From Embleya sp040605455 (lineage in GTDB: Bacteria > Actinomycetota > Actinomycetes > Streptomycetales > Streptomycetaceae), in NCBI RefSeq assembly GCF_040605455.1, contig NZ_JBEXCV010000011.1, positions 1 to 64,000 on the forward strand: a DNA stretch of 64,000 bases, given 5' to 3'. Under the pieces are notes generated by a model. It worked only from the letters and a program-made list of their open reading frames with translations, was not told the DNA's origin and ran no database searches. The position numbers and the translations under genes were made by a program. The stretch's first letter is position 1; every line of letters starts with the position of its first letter. Positions 56,045 through 64,000 of this stretch are shown here, in pieces.

Positions 56045-57475
56045 ATGAGCGACCTGCGTACTCTGCGCAACTACATCGACGGCACGTTCACCGACGCCGC
56101 GGACGGCGGCACGCTCGACATCGTCGACCCCGCCACGGGCGAGGTCTATGCGACGTCCCCGCTCTCCCGCGAGCGGGACGTCGACGCGGCGATGCGTGCG
56201 GCGGCCACGGCGTTCGAGACCTGGAGCGAGACGACGCCCGCGGAGCGGCAGCTCGCGCTGCTGCGGATCGCCGACGCGGTGGAGAAGCGCGCCGACGAGC
56301 TGATCGACGCCGAGTGTCTCAATACCGGCAAGCCCCGCGCGCTCACCGCGTCCGAGGAAATCCCGCCGATGGTGGACCAGATCCGCTTCTTCGCGGGCGC
56401 CGCGCGCATGCTCGAAGGCAAGTCGGCCGGCGAGTACATGGCGGGGCACACCTCCATGGTGCGCCGTGAGCCGGTCGGTGTCTGTGCCCAGGTGGCGCCG
56501 TGGAACTACCCGATGATGATGGCCGTGTGGAAGTTCGCGCCGGCCATCGCCGCGGGCAACACCGTGGTGCTCAAGCCATCCGACACCACCCCCGCGTCCA
56601 CCGTGCTGCTCGCCGAGATCATGGGCGAGATCCTGCCCGCCGGCGTGTTCAACGTGATCTGCGGCGACCGCGACACCGGCCGACTGATGGTCGAGCACAA
56701 GACCCCGGCGATGGCCTCGATCACCGGTTCGGTACGCGCCGGCATGTCGGTCGCCGAGAGCGCGTCCAAGGACCTCAAGCGGGTGCACCTCGAACTCGGC
56801 GGCAAGGCGCCCGTCGTGGTCTTCGAGGACGCGGACATCGCTGCCGCGGCCGAGGGCATCGCCGGTGCCGGCCTCTTCAACGCCGGCCAGGACTGCACCG
56901 CAGCCACCCGGGTGCTCGTGCACTCCTCGATCCGCGACGAGTTCGTCGCCGCGCTGGCCGCTGCCGCCGGCGACCTGTCGACGGGTCCGCATGAGGACGC
57001 GTACTTCGGCCCGGTCAACAACGTCAACCAGCTCAAGCAGGTCAGCGGCTTCATCGAGCGCCTCCCGGCGCACGCGAAGGTCGAGACCGGCGGGCACCAG
57101 GTCGGCGACAAGGGCTTCTTCTACGCCCCGACCGTGGTTTCCGGGCTCAAGCAGGACGACGAGATCATCCAGAACGAGGTGTTCGGCCCGGTCATCACCG
57201 TGCAGTCGTTCGAGGACGAGGCGGAGGCGCTGAACAACGCCAACGGCGTGCAGTACGCGCTCGCCTCCTCGGTGTGGACCAAGGACCACGGCCGGGCGAT
57301 GCGGATGGCCAAGCGGCTCGACTTCGGCTGCGTGTGGATCAACACGCACATTCCGTTGGTCGCCGAGATGCCGCACGGCGGCTTCAAGCACTCCGGCTAC
57401 GGCAAGGACCTCTCCGGCTACGGCTTCGAGGACTACACCCGGATCAAGCACGTGATGACCAACTACGACGCCTGA
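56045..57475 (+). CDS. Gamma-aminobutyraldehyde dehydrogenase
   Basis: 476 residues. Catalytic Glu250 in HLELGGK and Cys284 in NAGQDCTAATR are intact, as is PWNYPMMMAVWKFAPA. The NAGQDCTAATR form is typical of PatD/PuuC-type aminoaldehyde dehydrogenases. It oxidises gamma-aminobutyraldehyde (or a glutamylated form) to GABA with NAD. AAGGAG nine bases upstream fixes ATG 56045. Confidence 0.92.
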   Translation: MSDLRTLRNYIDGTFTDAADGGTLDIVDPATGEVYATSPLSRERDVDAAMRAAATAFETWSETTPAERQLALLRIADAVEKRADELIDAECLNTGKPRALTASEEIPPMVDQIRFFAGAARMLEGKSAGEYMAGHTSMVRREPVGVCAQVAPWNYPMMMAVWKFAPAIAAGNTVVLKPSDTTPASTVLLAEIMGEILPAGVFNVICGDRDTGRLMVEHKTPAMASITGSVRAGMSVAESASKDLKRVHLELGGKAPVVVFEDADIAAAAEGIAGAGLFNAGQDCTAATRVLVHSSIRDEFVAALAAAAGDLSTGPHEDAYFGPVNNVNQLKQVSGFIERLPAHAKVETGGHQVGDKGFFYAPTVVSGLKQDDEIIQNEVFGPVITVQSFEDEAEALNNANGVQYALASSVWTKDHGRAMRMAKRLDFGCVWINTHIPLVAEMPHGGFKHSGYGKDLSGYGFEDYTRIKHVMTNYDA

Positions 57476-57511
57476 TCCACCCCGCCGCACCCGCGGCGTC
57501 GGCACGACCTG

Positions 57512-57557
57512 CACGCACCCTGTCAACTCCGCTCCGCGAGGGTTGACAGGGTGCGTG
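57512..57557 (+). terminator. Terminator after the aldehyde dehydrogenase gene
   Basis: A 16-bp perfect stem (57512-57527 with 57542-57557), 37 bp after the stop. It separates the dehydrogenase from the binding-protein gene. Confidence 0.87.
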
Positions 57558-57671
57558 TTGCCGTCGGGGGCGGGTGGACGCCACGATGCGATGGGCCATT
57601 TTGTACGCAACAGTGCGGTCCCCCGCCCACGGAGCAGGCCCCACCCCCCCGCATTCGCCAAGGAGTCGCCG

Positions 57672-58889
57672 ATGACCCGCGCCCGCACTCGCGCCCAGTC
57701 CCCGTTGCGGATCGCCGGGCACCGGGTGGACCGGCGGATGTTCCTGCGCGGCACCGGCGCGGCGGCGGCCGTCGGCGCACTCGCCGCGTGCGGTGTGCCC
57801 TCCGCGTACGTCCAGGAGAGCAAGCGCGGCGGACGGGACCGGTCGGACCAGGAGAAGGTGGTGCGCTTCTCCAACTGGGCGCTCTACATCGACATCGACG
57901 AGAACGACGAGCAGAAGCACCCCACGCTCGACGCCTTCACCGACAAGACCGGGATCAAGGTCCGGTACTCGGAGGAGATCAACGACAACGACGAGTTCTT
58001 CGGCAAGATCCACCCGGCCATCCAGGCGGGCAAGGAACCCGGACGCGACGCGATCGTCATCTCGGACTGGATGTGCACCCGCTTCGTCCGGCTCGGCTGG
58101 GTGCAGAAGCTGAACAAGGCCAACCTGCCGCAGGTGGACGCCAACCTCGCCGAGTCGCTGCGCAGCCCGGGGTACGACCCCAAGCGCGAGTACACCGTGC
58201 CGTGGCAGAGCGGGATGACCGGCATCGCGTACAACAAGAAGCTGGTGGGTCGCGAGATCCGGTCCGTGAACGACCTGTGGCGGCCCGAACTCAAGGGCCG
58301 GGTCACCGTGTTCGCGGGCTTCATGGAGGCCGTCGCGCTGCTGATGCTCGGCGAGGGCGCGGACATCAAGACCTTCACGGACGCGGACGTGGACAAGGTG
58401 ATGGAGCGGATGCAGAAGCTGGTGGACAAGGACCACATCCGCAGCTTCACCGGCAACGACTACACCTCGGGCCTGGCCAGCGGCGACATCCTGGCCTGCC
58501 AGGCGTACTCCGGCGACGTGGGGCAGCTCAAGCTGGACAACCCCGACATCGAGTTCGTGGTGCCCGAGGAGGGTGCCGAACTGTGGTCGGAGAACCTGAT
58601 GGTGCCGAACAAGGCCGCGCACAAGACGAACGCCGAGAAGCTGATGGACTTCTACTACGACCCGGAGGTCGCGGCCGAGTTGGCGAACTACGTGGCGTAC
58701 GTGTGTCCGGTCCCGGCCGCGCAGCAGGTGCTGGCCGAGTCCTCGGACCAGGAGATGCGCGAGTCGGCGGTCAACCCGCTGATCTTCCCGGACGCCGAGA
58801 TGACCGCGAAGCTGCACGGGATGCGCGAGACCACCGAGGACGAGGAACGGCGCTGGGAGAAGGCCTGGGGGAACATCATCGGCCTGTGA
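57672..58889 (+). CDS. potD: Spermidine/putrescine-binding lipoprotein (PotD-like)
   Basis: 405 residues. A twin-arginine motif DRRMFLRGTG and lipobox LAAC show Tat export and lipid anchoring. The mature protein has VRFSNWALYIDIDENDEQKH, RYSEEINDNDEFFGKI and VPWQSGMTGIAYNKKL, typical of PotD-type binding proteins. AAGGAG seven bases before ATG 57672. It sits after the aldehyde dehydrogenase gene behind a terminator. No permease or ATPase gene follows in this window. Confidence 0.9.
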   Translation: MTRARTRAQSPLRIAGHRVDRRMFLRGTGAAAAVGALAACGVPSAYVQESKRGGRDRSDQEKVVRFSNWALYIDIDENDEQKHPTLDAFTDKTGIKVRYSEEINDNDEFFGKIHPAIQAGKEPGRDAIVISDWMCTRFVRLGWVQKLNKANLPQVDANLAESLRSPGYDPKREYTVPWQSGMTGIAYNKKLVGREIRSVNDLWRPELKGRVTVFAGFMEAVALLMLGEGADIKTFTDADVDKVMERMQKLVDKDHIRSFTGNDYTSGLASGDILACQAYSGDVGQLKLDNPDIEFVVPEEGAELWSENLMVPNKAAHKTNAEKLMDFYYDPEVAAELANYVAYVCPVPAAQQVLAESSDQEMRESAVNPLIFPDAEMTAKLHGMRETTEDEERRWEKAWGNIIGL

Positions 58890-58899
58890 GTCGCGGGCC

Positions 58900-59130
58900 G
58901 CGCGAGCGGCGCCGAGCGGTCGACGGTGGGGCCGGCGGGGTCGGTACTCCACCAGGGCCGGCGATGACGGCACCGCGACAGGCGCGCGCCGTCTCGCGCG
59001 CCTCGGCGGGCATGTCGGAGTGCGGCAGTCGGATGGTCGGCCCGACGACGAACGCGCCGAGCAGGGCATCGAGGCCGAGTTCGTCCGCGGCCCGGACCGA
59101 CAGCGCGAGCACGACCGCGGGGGCGCCAGG
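58900..59130 (-). pseudogene. Possible remnant of a cation/proton antiporter
   Basis: On the minus strand the frame reads APAVVLALSVRAADELGLDA then LLGAFVVGPTIRLPH, resembling the helix-rich Kef/Na+-H+ exchanger segment (elsewhere LGLxxxLGAFxAG). No start or continuous remaining gene is seen, and the surrounding ~340 bp between the binding-protein gene and the reductase gene hold no other gene. The match is short and from memory, so the identification is tentative. Confidence 0.3.
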
Positions 59131-59232
59131 CGGAGCATAGTGCGCATTCGGCAGCCATTCGGGCGCACGCGCAGGTCGGCGGCGGACCTCCCGGGAAGAG
59201 CCACCCGGACGGACGCACTAGGGTCGATATCC

Positions 59233-60465
59233 ATGACTAGCAGCTCTCCCGAGGCCGCCGCCGTGCCCGCCGTCGAACTGCCCACCGCCCCCGGTACCGA
59301 CCCCGCTGCGGAGCCCGTGACCTGGGACGTCGTGGTGATCGGAGCGGGCCCCGCCGGGGCGTCCGCGGCTTTGGCCGCGGCGCGCGCGGGACGCCGGGTG
59401 CTGGTCGTGGACCGGGCCGAGCTGCCGCGCTACAAGACCTGCGGCGGCGGCATCATCGGCCCCTCCAAGAGTGCCCTTCCGCCCGGGTTCGAGCCGCCGG
59501 TCGAGGACTTGGTGCACGAGGTCGAGTTCACCCTGCGCGGCCGCCGTCGGCGGGTGCGCTCGGCCCGGACCACGTTGATCGGCCTGGTCGACCGGGCCCG
59601 CTTCGACGAGGCGCTGACCCGGGCGGCGGTGGCTGCGGGCGCGGTGCTGCGCGAGGGCGTCGCGGTCTCCCGGATCGCCGAGCGGGACGGCCTGGTGACG
59701 CTGACCCTGGCCGGCGGCGAACTGCTGCGGGCGCGCGCGGTGGTCGGCGCCGACGGCAGCGCGGGGCGCAGCTCGGCCCACGTCGGGGTCACCTTCGAGC
59801 AGGTCGACCTGGGCCTGGAGGCGGAGATTCCGGTCCCGCCGGAGGTCGCCGCGCACTGGCACGGCCGGATCCTGCTCGACTGGGGGCCGCTGCCGGGCTC
59901 GTACGGCTGGGTCTTCCCCAAGGGCGACACGTTGACCGTCGGCGTGATCTGTGCCCGGGGCGAGGGCGAGGCCACCCGCACCTACCTGCGCGACTTCATC
60001 GGCCGACTCGGCCTGGCCGGGTTCCGGCCGGCCGTCGAGTCGGGCCACCTGACCCGATGCCGCAAGGAGAGCGCGCCGCTCTCCCGCGGCCGGGTGCTGG
60101 TGGCCGGGGACGCGGCCGGGCTGCTGGAGCCCTGGACGCGCGAGGGCATCTCGTACGCGCTGCGCTCGGGCCGGCTGGCGGGGGAGCGGGCCGCGCTGGT
60201 GGCCGAGGTGGACACCGACGCCGAGGTGGACAAGATCGGCGCCGGCTATCACGCGGACATCGATGCGGTGTTGGGCCGTGAGATGCGCGCCGGACGGCTC
60301 CTGCTCGGCGTGTTCGAGCGGCACCCCGGGATGTTGCACCACGCGGTGAGCACGCTGCCGCAGGGCTGGCGGGTGTTCCGCAAGGTGGTCCAGGGGCGGA
60401 CCACGTTCGCCGATCTGCTGGAGCGGCCCGCCGCCCGGCGGGTGCTGGCGTTGACCGGGCACTGA
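59233..60465 (+). CDS. Geranylgeranyl reductase family flavoprotein
   Basis: 410 residues. VVVIGAGPAGASAALAAARA and LPRYKTCGGGIIGPSK form the FAD site; VLVAGDAAGLLEPWTREGIS the second contact, with GREMRAGRLLLG in the C-terminal half. The family reduces isoprenoid side chains of lipids, quinones or carotenoids. No isoprenoid partner is adjacent, so the substrate is open. ATG 59233 lacks a good ribosome binding site. Confidence 0.85.
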   Translation: MTSSSPEAAAVPAVELPTAPGTDPAAEPVTWDVVVIGAGPAGASAALAAARAGRRVLVVDRAELPRYKTCGGGIIGPSKSALPPGFEPPVEDLVHEVEFTLRGRRRRVRSARTTLIGLVDRARFDEALTRAAVAAGAVLREGVAVSRIAERDGLVTLTLAGGELLRARAVVGADGSAGRSSAHVGVTFEQVDLGLEAEIPVPPEVAAHWHGRILLDWGPLPGSYGWVFPKGDTLTVGVICARGEGEATRTYLRDFIGRLGLAGFRPAVESGHLTRCRKESAPLSRGRVLVAGDAAGLLEPWTREGISYALRSGRLAGERAALVAEVDTDAEVDKIGAGYHADIDAVLGREMRAGRLLLGVFERHPGMLHHAVSTLPQGWRVFRKVVQGRTTFADLLERPAARRVLALTGH

Positions 60466-60471
60466 CGACGT

Positions 60472-60515
60472 CGGACGGCCCCGGCCCCGCCGTACTCGGG
60501 GTCCGGGGCCGTCCG
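60472..60515 (+). terminator. Terminator after the reductase gene
   Basis: A 13-bp stem (60472-60484 with 60503-60515) continued by a five-pair inner stem after a single bulge, with a seven-base loop. It starts six bases after the stop. Confidence 0.85.
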
Positions 60516-60575
60516 GTTCGGTGTGCTCATACGCTCACGGTCCGGTTACGGACCGGCGGTGGTCGTTTGCCGAAC

Positions 60576-61775
60576 TCAGTCCCGGTCCGGCTCGTCGTCG
60601 CCCTCGGCCGAACGGATCCGCCGCAGACGCGCGCCCTGGAACAGCGCGTTGCCCACCAGCATCAGGCCGAGCGCGCCGCCCGCGAGTGACAGCGTGTCGT
60701 CGTCGGAGCCGGTCTTGGGCAGCGAAGTCGGCGGCGTGGCCTGGTCGGTGCCGCCGGTGCTCCCGCCGCCGGTGGTGCCGCCCGTGGTTGTGCCACCCGT
60801 GCTGCCGCCGCTGGTCGTCGTGCCGCCGGTGGTTCCCCCGCCCGTCGAGCCGCCGCCGGTGGTGCCGCCCGGTACCGGCGTATCGACCGTGTAGCCGATG
60901 AACGACGGGTCGTTGTTGTTGGCCCTGTTGCTCAAGGTCAACGGCCCGGCCACACCCAGCACCACGGAGGTGTCCGTGGCGCCCTCGGGCACCACGAGCA
61001 CGCAGAACGTGGAGATGTCCGCCTCCGGCGCGAGCGGAAGCCGCACCTCGGCCCGGGCCGCGCGCGGTTGTTGTACGGCCGGCAGATATTCCACCGCCGC
61101 CGACCAGCGCTTGGTCTCGTGCGGCCCGAGCGCACCCGGCGCGCACTTGAAGGTGGTTGTCCAGGCCGGTCCCGGTGCCTTGAGCGCGGGCGCCGCCGAA
61201 CAACCGGGCACCGAGAGGATTCGGAGGGCGCCCGTGCTGCGGGCGTACACGTCGCGGGCCGGCTGGGCCTGGTCGGTGTTGTTGGTGACGGTGAACGCGA
61301 TCGAGCCCCGACCGTTGGCGTCGAAGCTGATCTGGGTCGACGTGGTGACAGCGAACGGCTTGGCCGTGGGTGGCACGGTCGGCGGCGCGGACGTGCCGGG
61401 TGGTGGTGTGCTCGGCCGCGTCGTGGTGGGCGGCGGCGTCGTCCCGGGCCCCGTCGTCGAGGGCCGCGTCGTGGTCGGTGGCGGCGTCGTCCCGGGCCCG
61501 GTCGTCGAGGGCCGCGTCGTGGTGGGTGGTGGCGTGCTGCTCGGCCCGTGCGTCGCGGTCGGCGGCTTCGTGGTGACCTCGCCCGTCGGACTGTGCGTGC
61601 CGGTGGGGCCTTGGGTGTGGGTGTGCCCGGCACCGGATGGATGCGCGGTTCCGTTTCCCTGGGTATCCGCGACGGCCAGGCCGGCGTTCAGGATCATTCC
61701 TATTCCGATCGGAACAGAAATTATCAAGGCCGCTCGCCTGACGTTTTCTGATCGAAATTTTTTCGGGATGAACAT
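60576..61775 (-). CDS. LPxTG-type cell-wall anchored protein
   Basis: 399 residues from ATG 61775 with GGAGGGGG about eight bases upstream. Signal peptide around AALIISVPIGIGMILNAGLA. Then Pro/Thr-rich repeats (three copies of a 16-residue unit), a folded ~150-residue middle (SFDANGRGSIAFTVTNNTDQ, with possible disulfides), and a Gly/Thr/Ser-rich spacer. The sorting signal SLPKTGSDDD is followed by a hydrophobic helix and basic tail (ARLRRIRSAEG). A sortase should attach it to the wall. It is divergent from the kinase gene. Confidence 0.88.
   Translation of the reverse strand: MFIPKKFRSENVRRAALIISVPIGIGMILNAGLAVADTQGNGTAHPSGAGHTHTQGPTGTHSPTGEVTTKPPTATHGPSSTPPPTTTRPSTTGPGTTPPPTTTRPSTTGPGTTPPPTTTRPSTPPPGTSAPPTVPPTAKPFAVTTSTQISFDANGRGSIAFTVTNNTDQAQPARDVYARSTGALRILSVPGCSAAPALKAPGPAWTTTFKCAPGALGPHETKRWSAAVEYLPAVQQPRAARAEVRLPLAPEADISTFCVLVVPEGATDTSVVLGVAGPLTLSNRANNNDPSFIGYTVDTPVPGGTTGGGSTGGGTTGGTTTSGGSTGGTTTGGTTGGGSTGGTDQATPPTSLPKTGSDDDTLSLAGGALGLMLVGNALFQGARLRRIRSAEGDDEPDRD
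61414..61557. repeat. Three 48-bp tandem repeats in the LPxTG gene
   Basis: Units begin at 61414, 61462 and 61510, encoding the Pro/Thr-rich stalk. The first two differ at only a few bases; the third diverges at its end. Copy number may vary. Confidence 0.9.
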
Positions 61776-61913
61776 GCGGTATCCCCCTCCCGCTATGTGT
61801 GACGATTCGTTCTACCATGTCCGTCCTAAGCTTTCGCAGGGCCTTTCACAGGTAATCCCACGAGAGTGGCAATGGTCTGATCTTGAAAAACGGCGGGACC
61901 TGGGGGAAAGCCG

Positions 61914-63752
61914 ATGTCGGGCGGGCCTGGAGAGGGTTGGGCGGGTTTCGTGGTCGGAGCCCGATACGAGTTGTCGAGCGTGCTCGGCAGCGGCGGCATG
62001 GGCACCGTGTGGCGGGCCCGGGACCGGGTACTGGATCGACCCGTGGCGGCGAAGGTGGTCACCACCGGGTGGGGGCGCAGCGCGTCCCGGTCCTTTCGCG
62101 AACGCAGCCTGCGCGAGGCGCAGGCGACCGCGCGGATCAACCACCCGAACGTCGTGCGTGTCTACGACTACGTCGAGGACGACGACCGGCTGTGGATCGT
62201 GATGGAACTGCTCGACGCCCGCTCGCTGGACACCATCCTGGAAGAGGACGGGCCGCTCACCCCGCACGCCGCCGCGGCGGTGGCCGTGCAGATCGCCCGC
62301 GCGCTCGGCGTCGTGCACGCGCACGGAGTCATCCATCGCGACGTCAAGCCGGGCAACGTGCTGATCGCCCGGGACGGACACGCCGTGCTGACCGACTTCG
62401 GCATCGCCGCGCTGGAGGGCGTGAGCGGACTGACCGGCACCGGGGCGATCCTGGGCTCGCCCGAGTTCATGGCACCCGAGCGGATCGAGAGCGAGCACCC
62501 CGGGCCCGCGTCCGACCTGTGGTCCCTGGGCGTCACGTTGTGCGCGGCGGTCACCGGCGCGTCGCCGTTCCGCCGCGCCACCCCGGTGGCCACGATGCAC
62601 GCGATCGTGATCGCCGAGCCCGAGGTGCCCGAGGAGATCGGTCCGCTGAAACCGCTCATCCGCGATCTGTTCCGGCGCGACCCGGCGCGGCGCCCGGACT
62701 CGGCCGAGGTGGAGGCGCGACTGGACGCGCTGCTCACGGCCGAGGGCCGCCGGCACGCGGGCGAGGTGACCCGGCCGATCCCGCCCACCGCGCTCGGCCG
62801 GGTGCTCGAGCGCGGGCCGGCCGAGCGCGGTCCCGACGAGCGGGAGCCGGACGAGGCCGACGACGATGTGACGCTGGTGCCGACCGCGCACCCGCAGCCG
62901 CCGCTGCGCGACCTGCTCCCGCCCGCCCGGATCGCCCCCGACGACGGCACTCCGCTCGACCCGTTCCCGCGGGTGCCCGCGGCACCGTCGCCGGAGCAAC
63001 GGCCGAACACCCCGGCCGGCCCCGCGCACTCGCCGACCTTCCCGATGCCGACCCGCACCCGCCGGCCGCCCCGCTCGCGCCGCCGGCTCCTGGCGGTGCT
63101 GCTGCCTCTCGTCACGCTCCTGGTGGCCGGCGCCATCGTGGCGGCGTTGCTGCTCGCGAACGGCGGTGGCAAGTCCGGCGGGGACGGTGGCAAGAGCGGG
63201 AGCAGTTCCGGCGCATTGCCGCCGACGACCTCCCACACGGCCGGCGCGCCCGCGGCCGACCCGGTCGCGGGTCTCGCGCCCTACCCGAGTACGACCCCGG
63301 GCGCCGCACCGATCCCGGTCCGCGTGGCGGACGAGAACACCTTCACCTGGCAGATCCCGCAGGGATGGACCCGCAAGGAGCAGGACCAGAGCGTGGTCTA
63401 CAGCGATCCGGCCGGTGCCGGGGTGTTGACCGGGCGAACCGCTTTCCAACAGACCACGGATTTGTTGGAGCAGTGGCGCGACGACGAACAGAACGCTTCG
63501 AAAGTCTTTCGCGACTATCACAAGGTGGTCTTCGCGGAACGTGCCATTCACGGCCGAAGGGGCGTGGTCTGGGAATACACCTGGACCGAGTCCGGCATTG
63601 CCCGGCGCGCCATACTGGCCGCAGTGATCGTCGATGGCATCTACATCGAGGTGGATGTATTCGGCACCGAGCAGAATTGGGCCCGGGACGCGGGCCTGCA
63701 CGCGCTCGCGGTGAGCGCCTTCACCCTCGCGGGCGGCCGTCCCGCCGCCTGA
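61914..63752 (+). CDS. Membrane serine/threonine protein kinase
   Basis: 612 residues. Kinase domain ~17-280: glycine loop GSGGMGTV (25-32), Lys47, catalytic loop HRDVKPGNVL (141-150, Asp143), DFG (161-163), and GSPEFMAPER. A Pro/Arg-rich linker follows, then one membrane helix at ~392-415 and an extracytoplasmic domain of ~190 residues with a serine/glycine-rich start, no PASTA repeats. GGGGGAAAG six bases before ATG 61914. It could sense an outside signal. The divergent LPxTG gene suggests a wall-related role. Confidence 0.92.
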   Translation: MSGGPGEGWAGFVVGARYELSSVLGSGGMGTVWRARDRVLDRPVAAKVVTTGWGRSASRSFRERSLREAQATARINHPNVVRVYDYVEDDDRLWIVMELLDARSLDTILEEDGPLTPHAAAAVAVQIARALGVVHAHGVIHRDVKPGNVLIARDGHAVLTDFGIAALEGVSGLTGTGAILGSPEFMAPERIESEHPGPASDLWSLGVTLCAAVTGASPFRRATPVATMHAIVIAEPEVPEEIGPLKPLIRDLFRRDPARRPDSAEVEARLDALLTAEGRRHAGEVTRPIPPTALGRVLERGPAERGPDEREPDEADDDVTLVPTAHPQPPLRDLLPPARIAPDDGTPLDPFPRVPAAPSPEQRPNTPAGPAHSPTFPMPTRTRRPPRSRRRLLAVLLPLVTLLVAGAIVAALLLANGGGKSGGDGGKSGSSSGALPPTTSHTAGAPAADPVAGLAPYPSTTPGAAPIPVRVADENTFTWQIPQGWTRKEQDQSVVYSDPAGAGVLTGRTAFQQTTDLLEQWRDDEQNASKVFRDYHKVVFAERAIHGRRGVVWEYTWTESGIARRAILAAVIVDGIYIEVDVFGTEQNWARDAGLHALAVSAFTLAGGRPAA

Positions 63753-63777
63753 GTACGAAGCCCGGGCGCCGCCGCGC

Positions 63778-64000
63778 TCAGCGGCGGAGCGCCTCCAGGC
63801 CGAGCAGCGCCACGTGCAGCGACAGACAACTCTCCACCTGGTCCAGATCGACGCCCAGGATCCGCTCGATCCGGTGCAGCCGCTCGTAGAAGGACGGGCG
63901 GGACAGGTGCGCGGCGTCGGCCGCCGCGGACTTGTTCCGGCCGTGGTCCAGATAGACCTGGAGCATCGCGATCAACTGGGTGCCCTGCTGCGCGTCGTAG
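63778..64000 (-). CDS. PucR-type regulator, C-terminal end (right edge)
   Basis: The visible ~74 C-terminal codons read IAMLQVYLDHGRNKSAAADA then AHLSRPSFYERLHRIERILG, the helix-turn-helix of the PucR/CdaR family. The remainder lies beyond the window. Such regulators control purine or other catabolism. It is convergent with the kinase gene. Confidence 0.85.
   Translation of the reverse strand, partial: YDAQQGTQLIAMLQVYLDHGRNKSAAADAAHLSRPSFYERLHRIERILGVDLDQVESCLSLHVALLGLEALRR

Overview
The window is very GC-rich and densely coded, with near-universal G/C third positions, mostly GGAGG-type ribosome binding sites, several GTG and TTG starts, many 4-base ATGA/GTGA gene overlaps and long symmetrical hairpin terminators without clear T-runs. 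Together with the gene content (Zur-znuACB, hrcA with a CIRCE operator beside dnaJ, DUF3097, an LPxTG protein, an Actinobacteria-type serine/threonine kinase, twin-arginine lipoproteins) this points to a Streptomycetaceae-like actinomycete (Streptomyces/Kitasatospora/Embleya type). The genus is inference. No rRNA, tRNA, CRISPR array, insertion sequence or prophage was found.

Layout. 1-3991 (minus): an unusual operon of a dynamin-like GTPase, a C39-type papain-fold protein with aspartate-rich repeats and an unrecognised protein cut by the left edge. 4292-6739: aromatic amino acid hydroxylase, a Uma2 nuclease remnant and a WD40-like protein. 6872-12095 (minus): a peptide/nickel-type ABC importer (binding protein, two permeases, fused double ATPase) in one overlapping operon. 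12493-14108: DUF3097 and metallo-beta-lactamase proteins. 14163-24391 (plus): CIRCE-hrcA-dnaJ, then a housekeeping run of nitronate monooxygenase, rsmE, HIT, RNase Z-like, phoH, ybeY, corC-like, a degenerate cytidine deaminase and era. 25285-30102: leuA with a 17-residue leucine-rich leader peptide and alternative hairpins, a TerB-like protein, recO and uppS.

30252-37519 is a metal-handling locus: a UPF0718-type permease and TIGR03943 protein whose start lies inside a palindrome, then znuA-znuC-znuB-zur driven from a promoter covered by two Zur boxes, with glyS divergent. 37617-41296 holds membrane, NADAR, dusB and TetR genes. 41035-48242 is the translation/lipid cluster rpsB-tsf-pyrH-frr-cdsA-rlmN, preceded by an M23 peptidase that overlaps the TetR gene tail to tail. 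From remembered Streptomyces gene order, the blocks left and right of about 41 kb are normally far apart, so this may be a rearrangement junction.

48662-51662 holds a degenerate ABC ATPase/permease pair and a divergent protein-tyrosine-phosphatase-like gene. 51761-58889 is a polyamine (putrescine/GABA) catabolic cluster: FAD oxidoreductase, FMN-binding protein, aminotransferase, Lrp/AsnC regulator, aldehyde dehydrogenase and a PotD-like binding protein without adjacent permease or ATPase genes. 59233-64000: geranylgeranyl-reductase-like enzyme, LPxTG wall protein, divergent serine/threonine kinase and the end of a PucR-type regulator running off the right edge.

The most interesting points are the dynamin/C39 operon, the leuA attenuator, the perfect 24-bp AT-rich palindrome at 27355, the operator-like palindrome on the permease start, the TetR/M23 antisense overlap, the structured element before rlmN, and the catalytically dead-looking deaminase and ABC ATPase.
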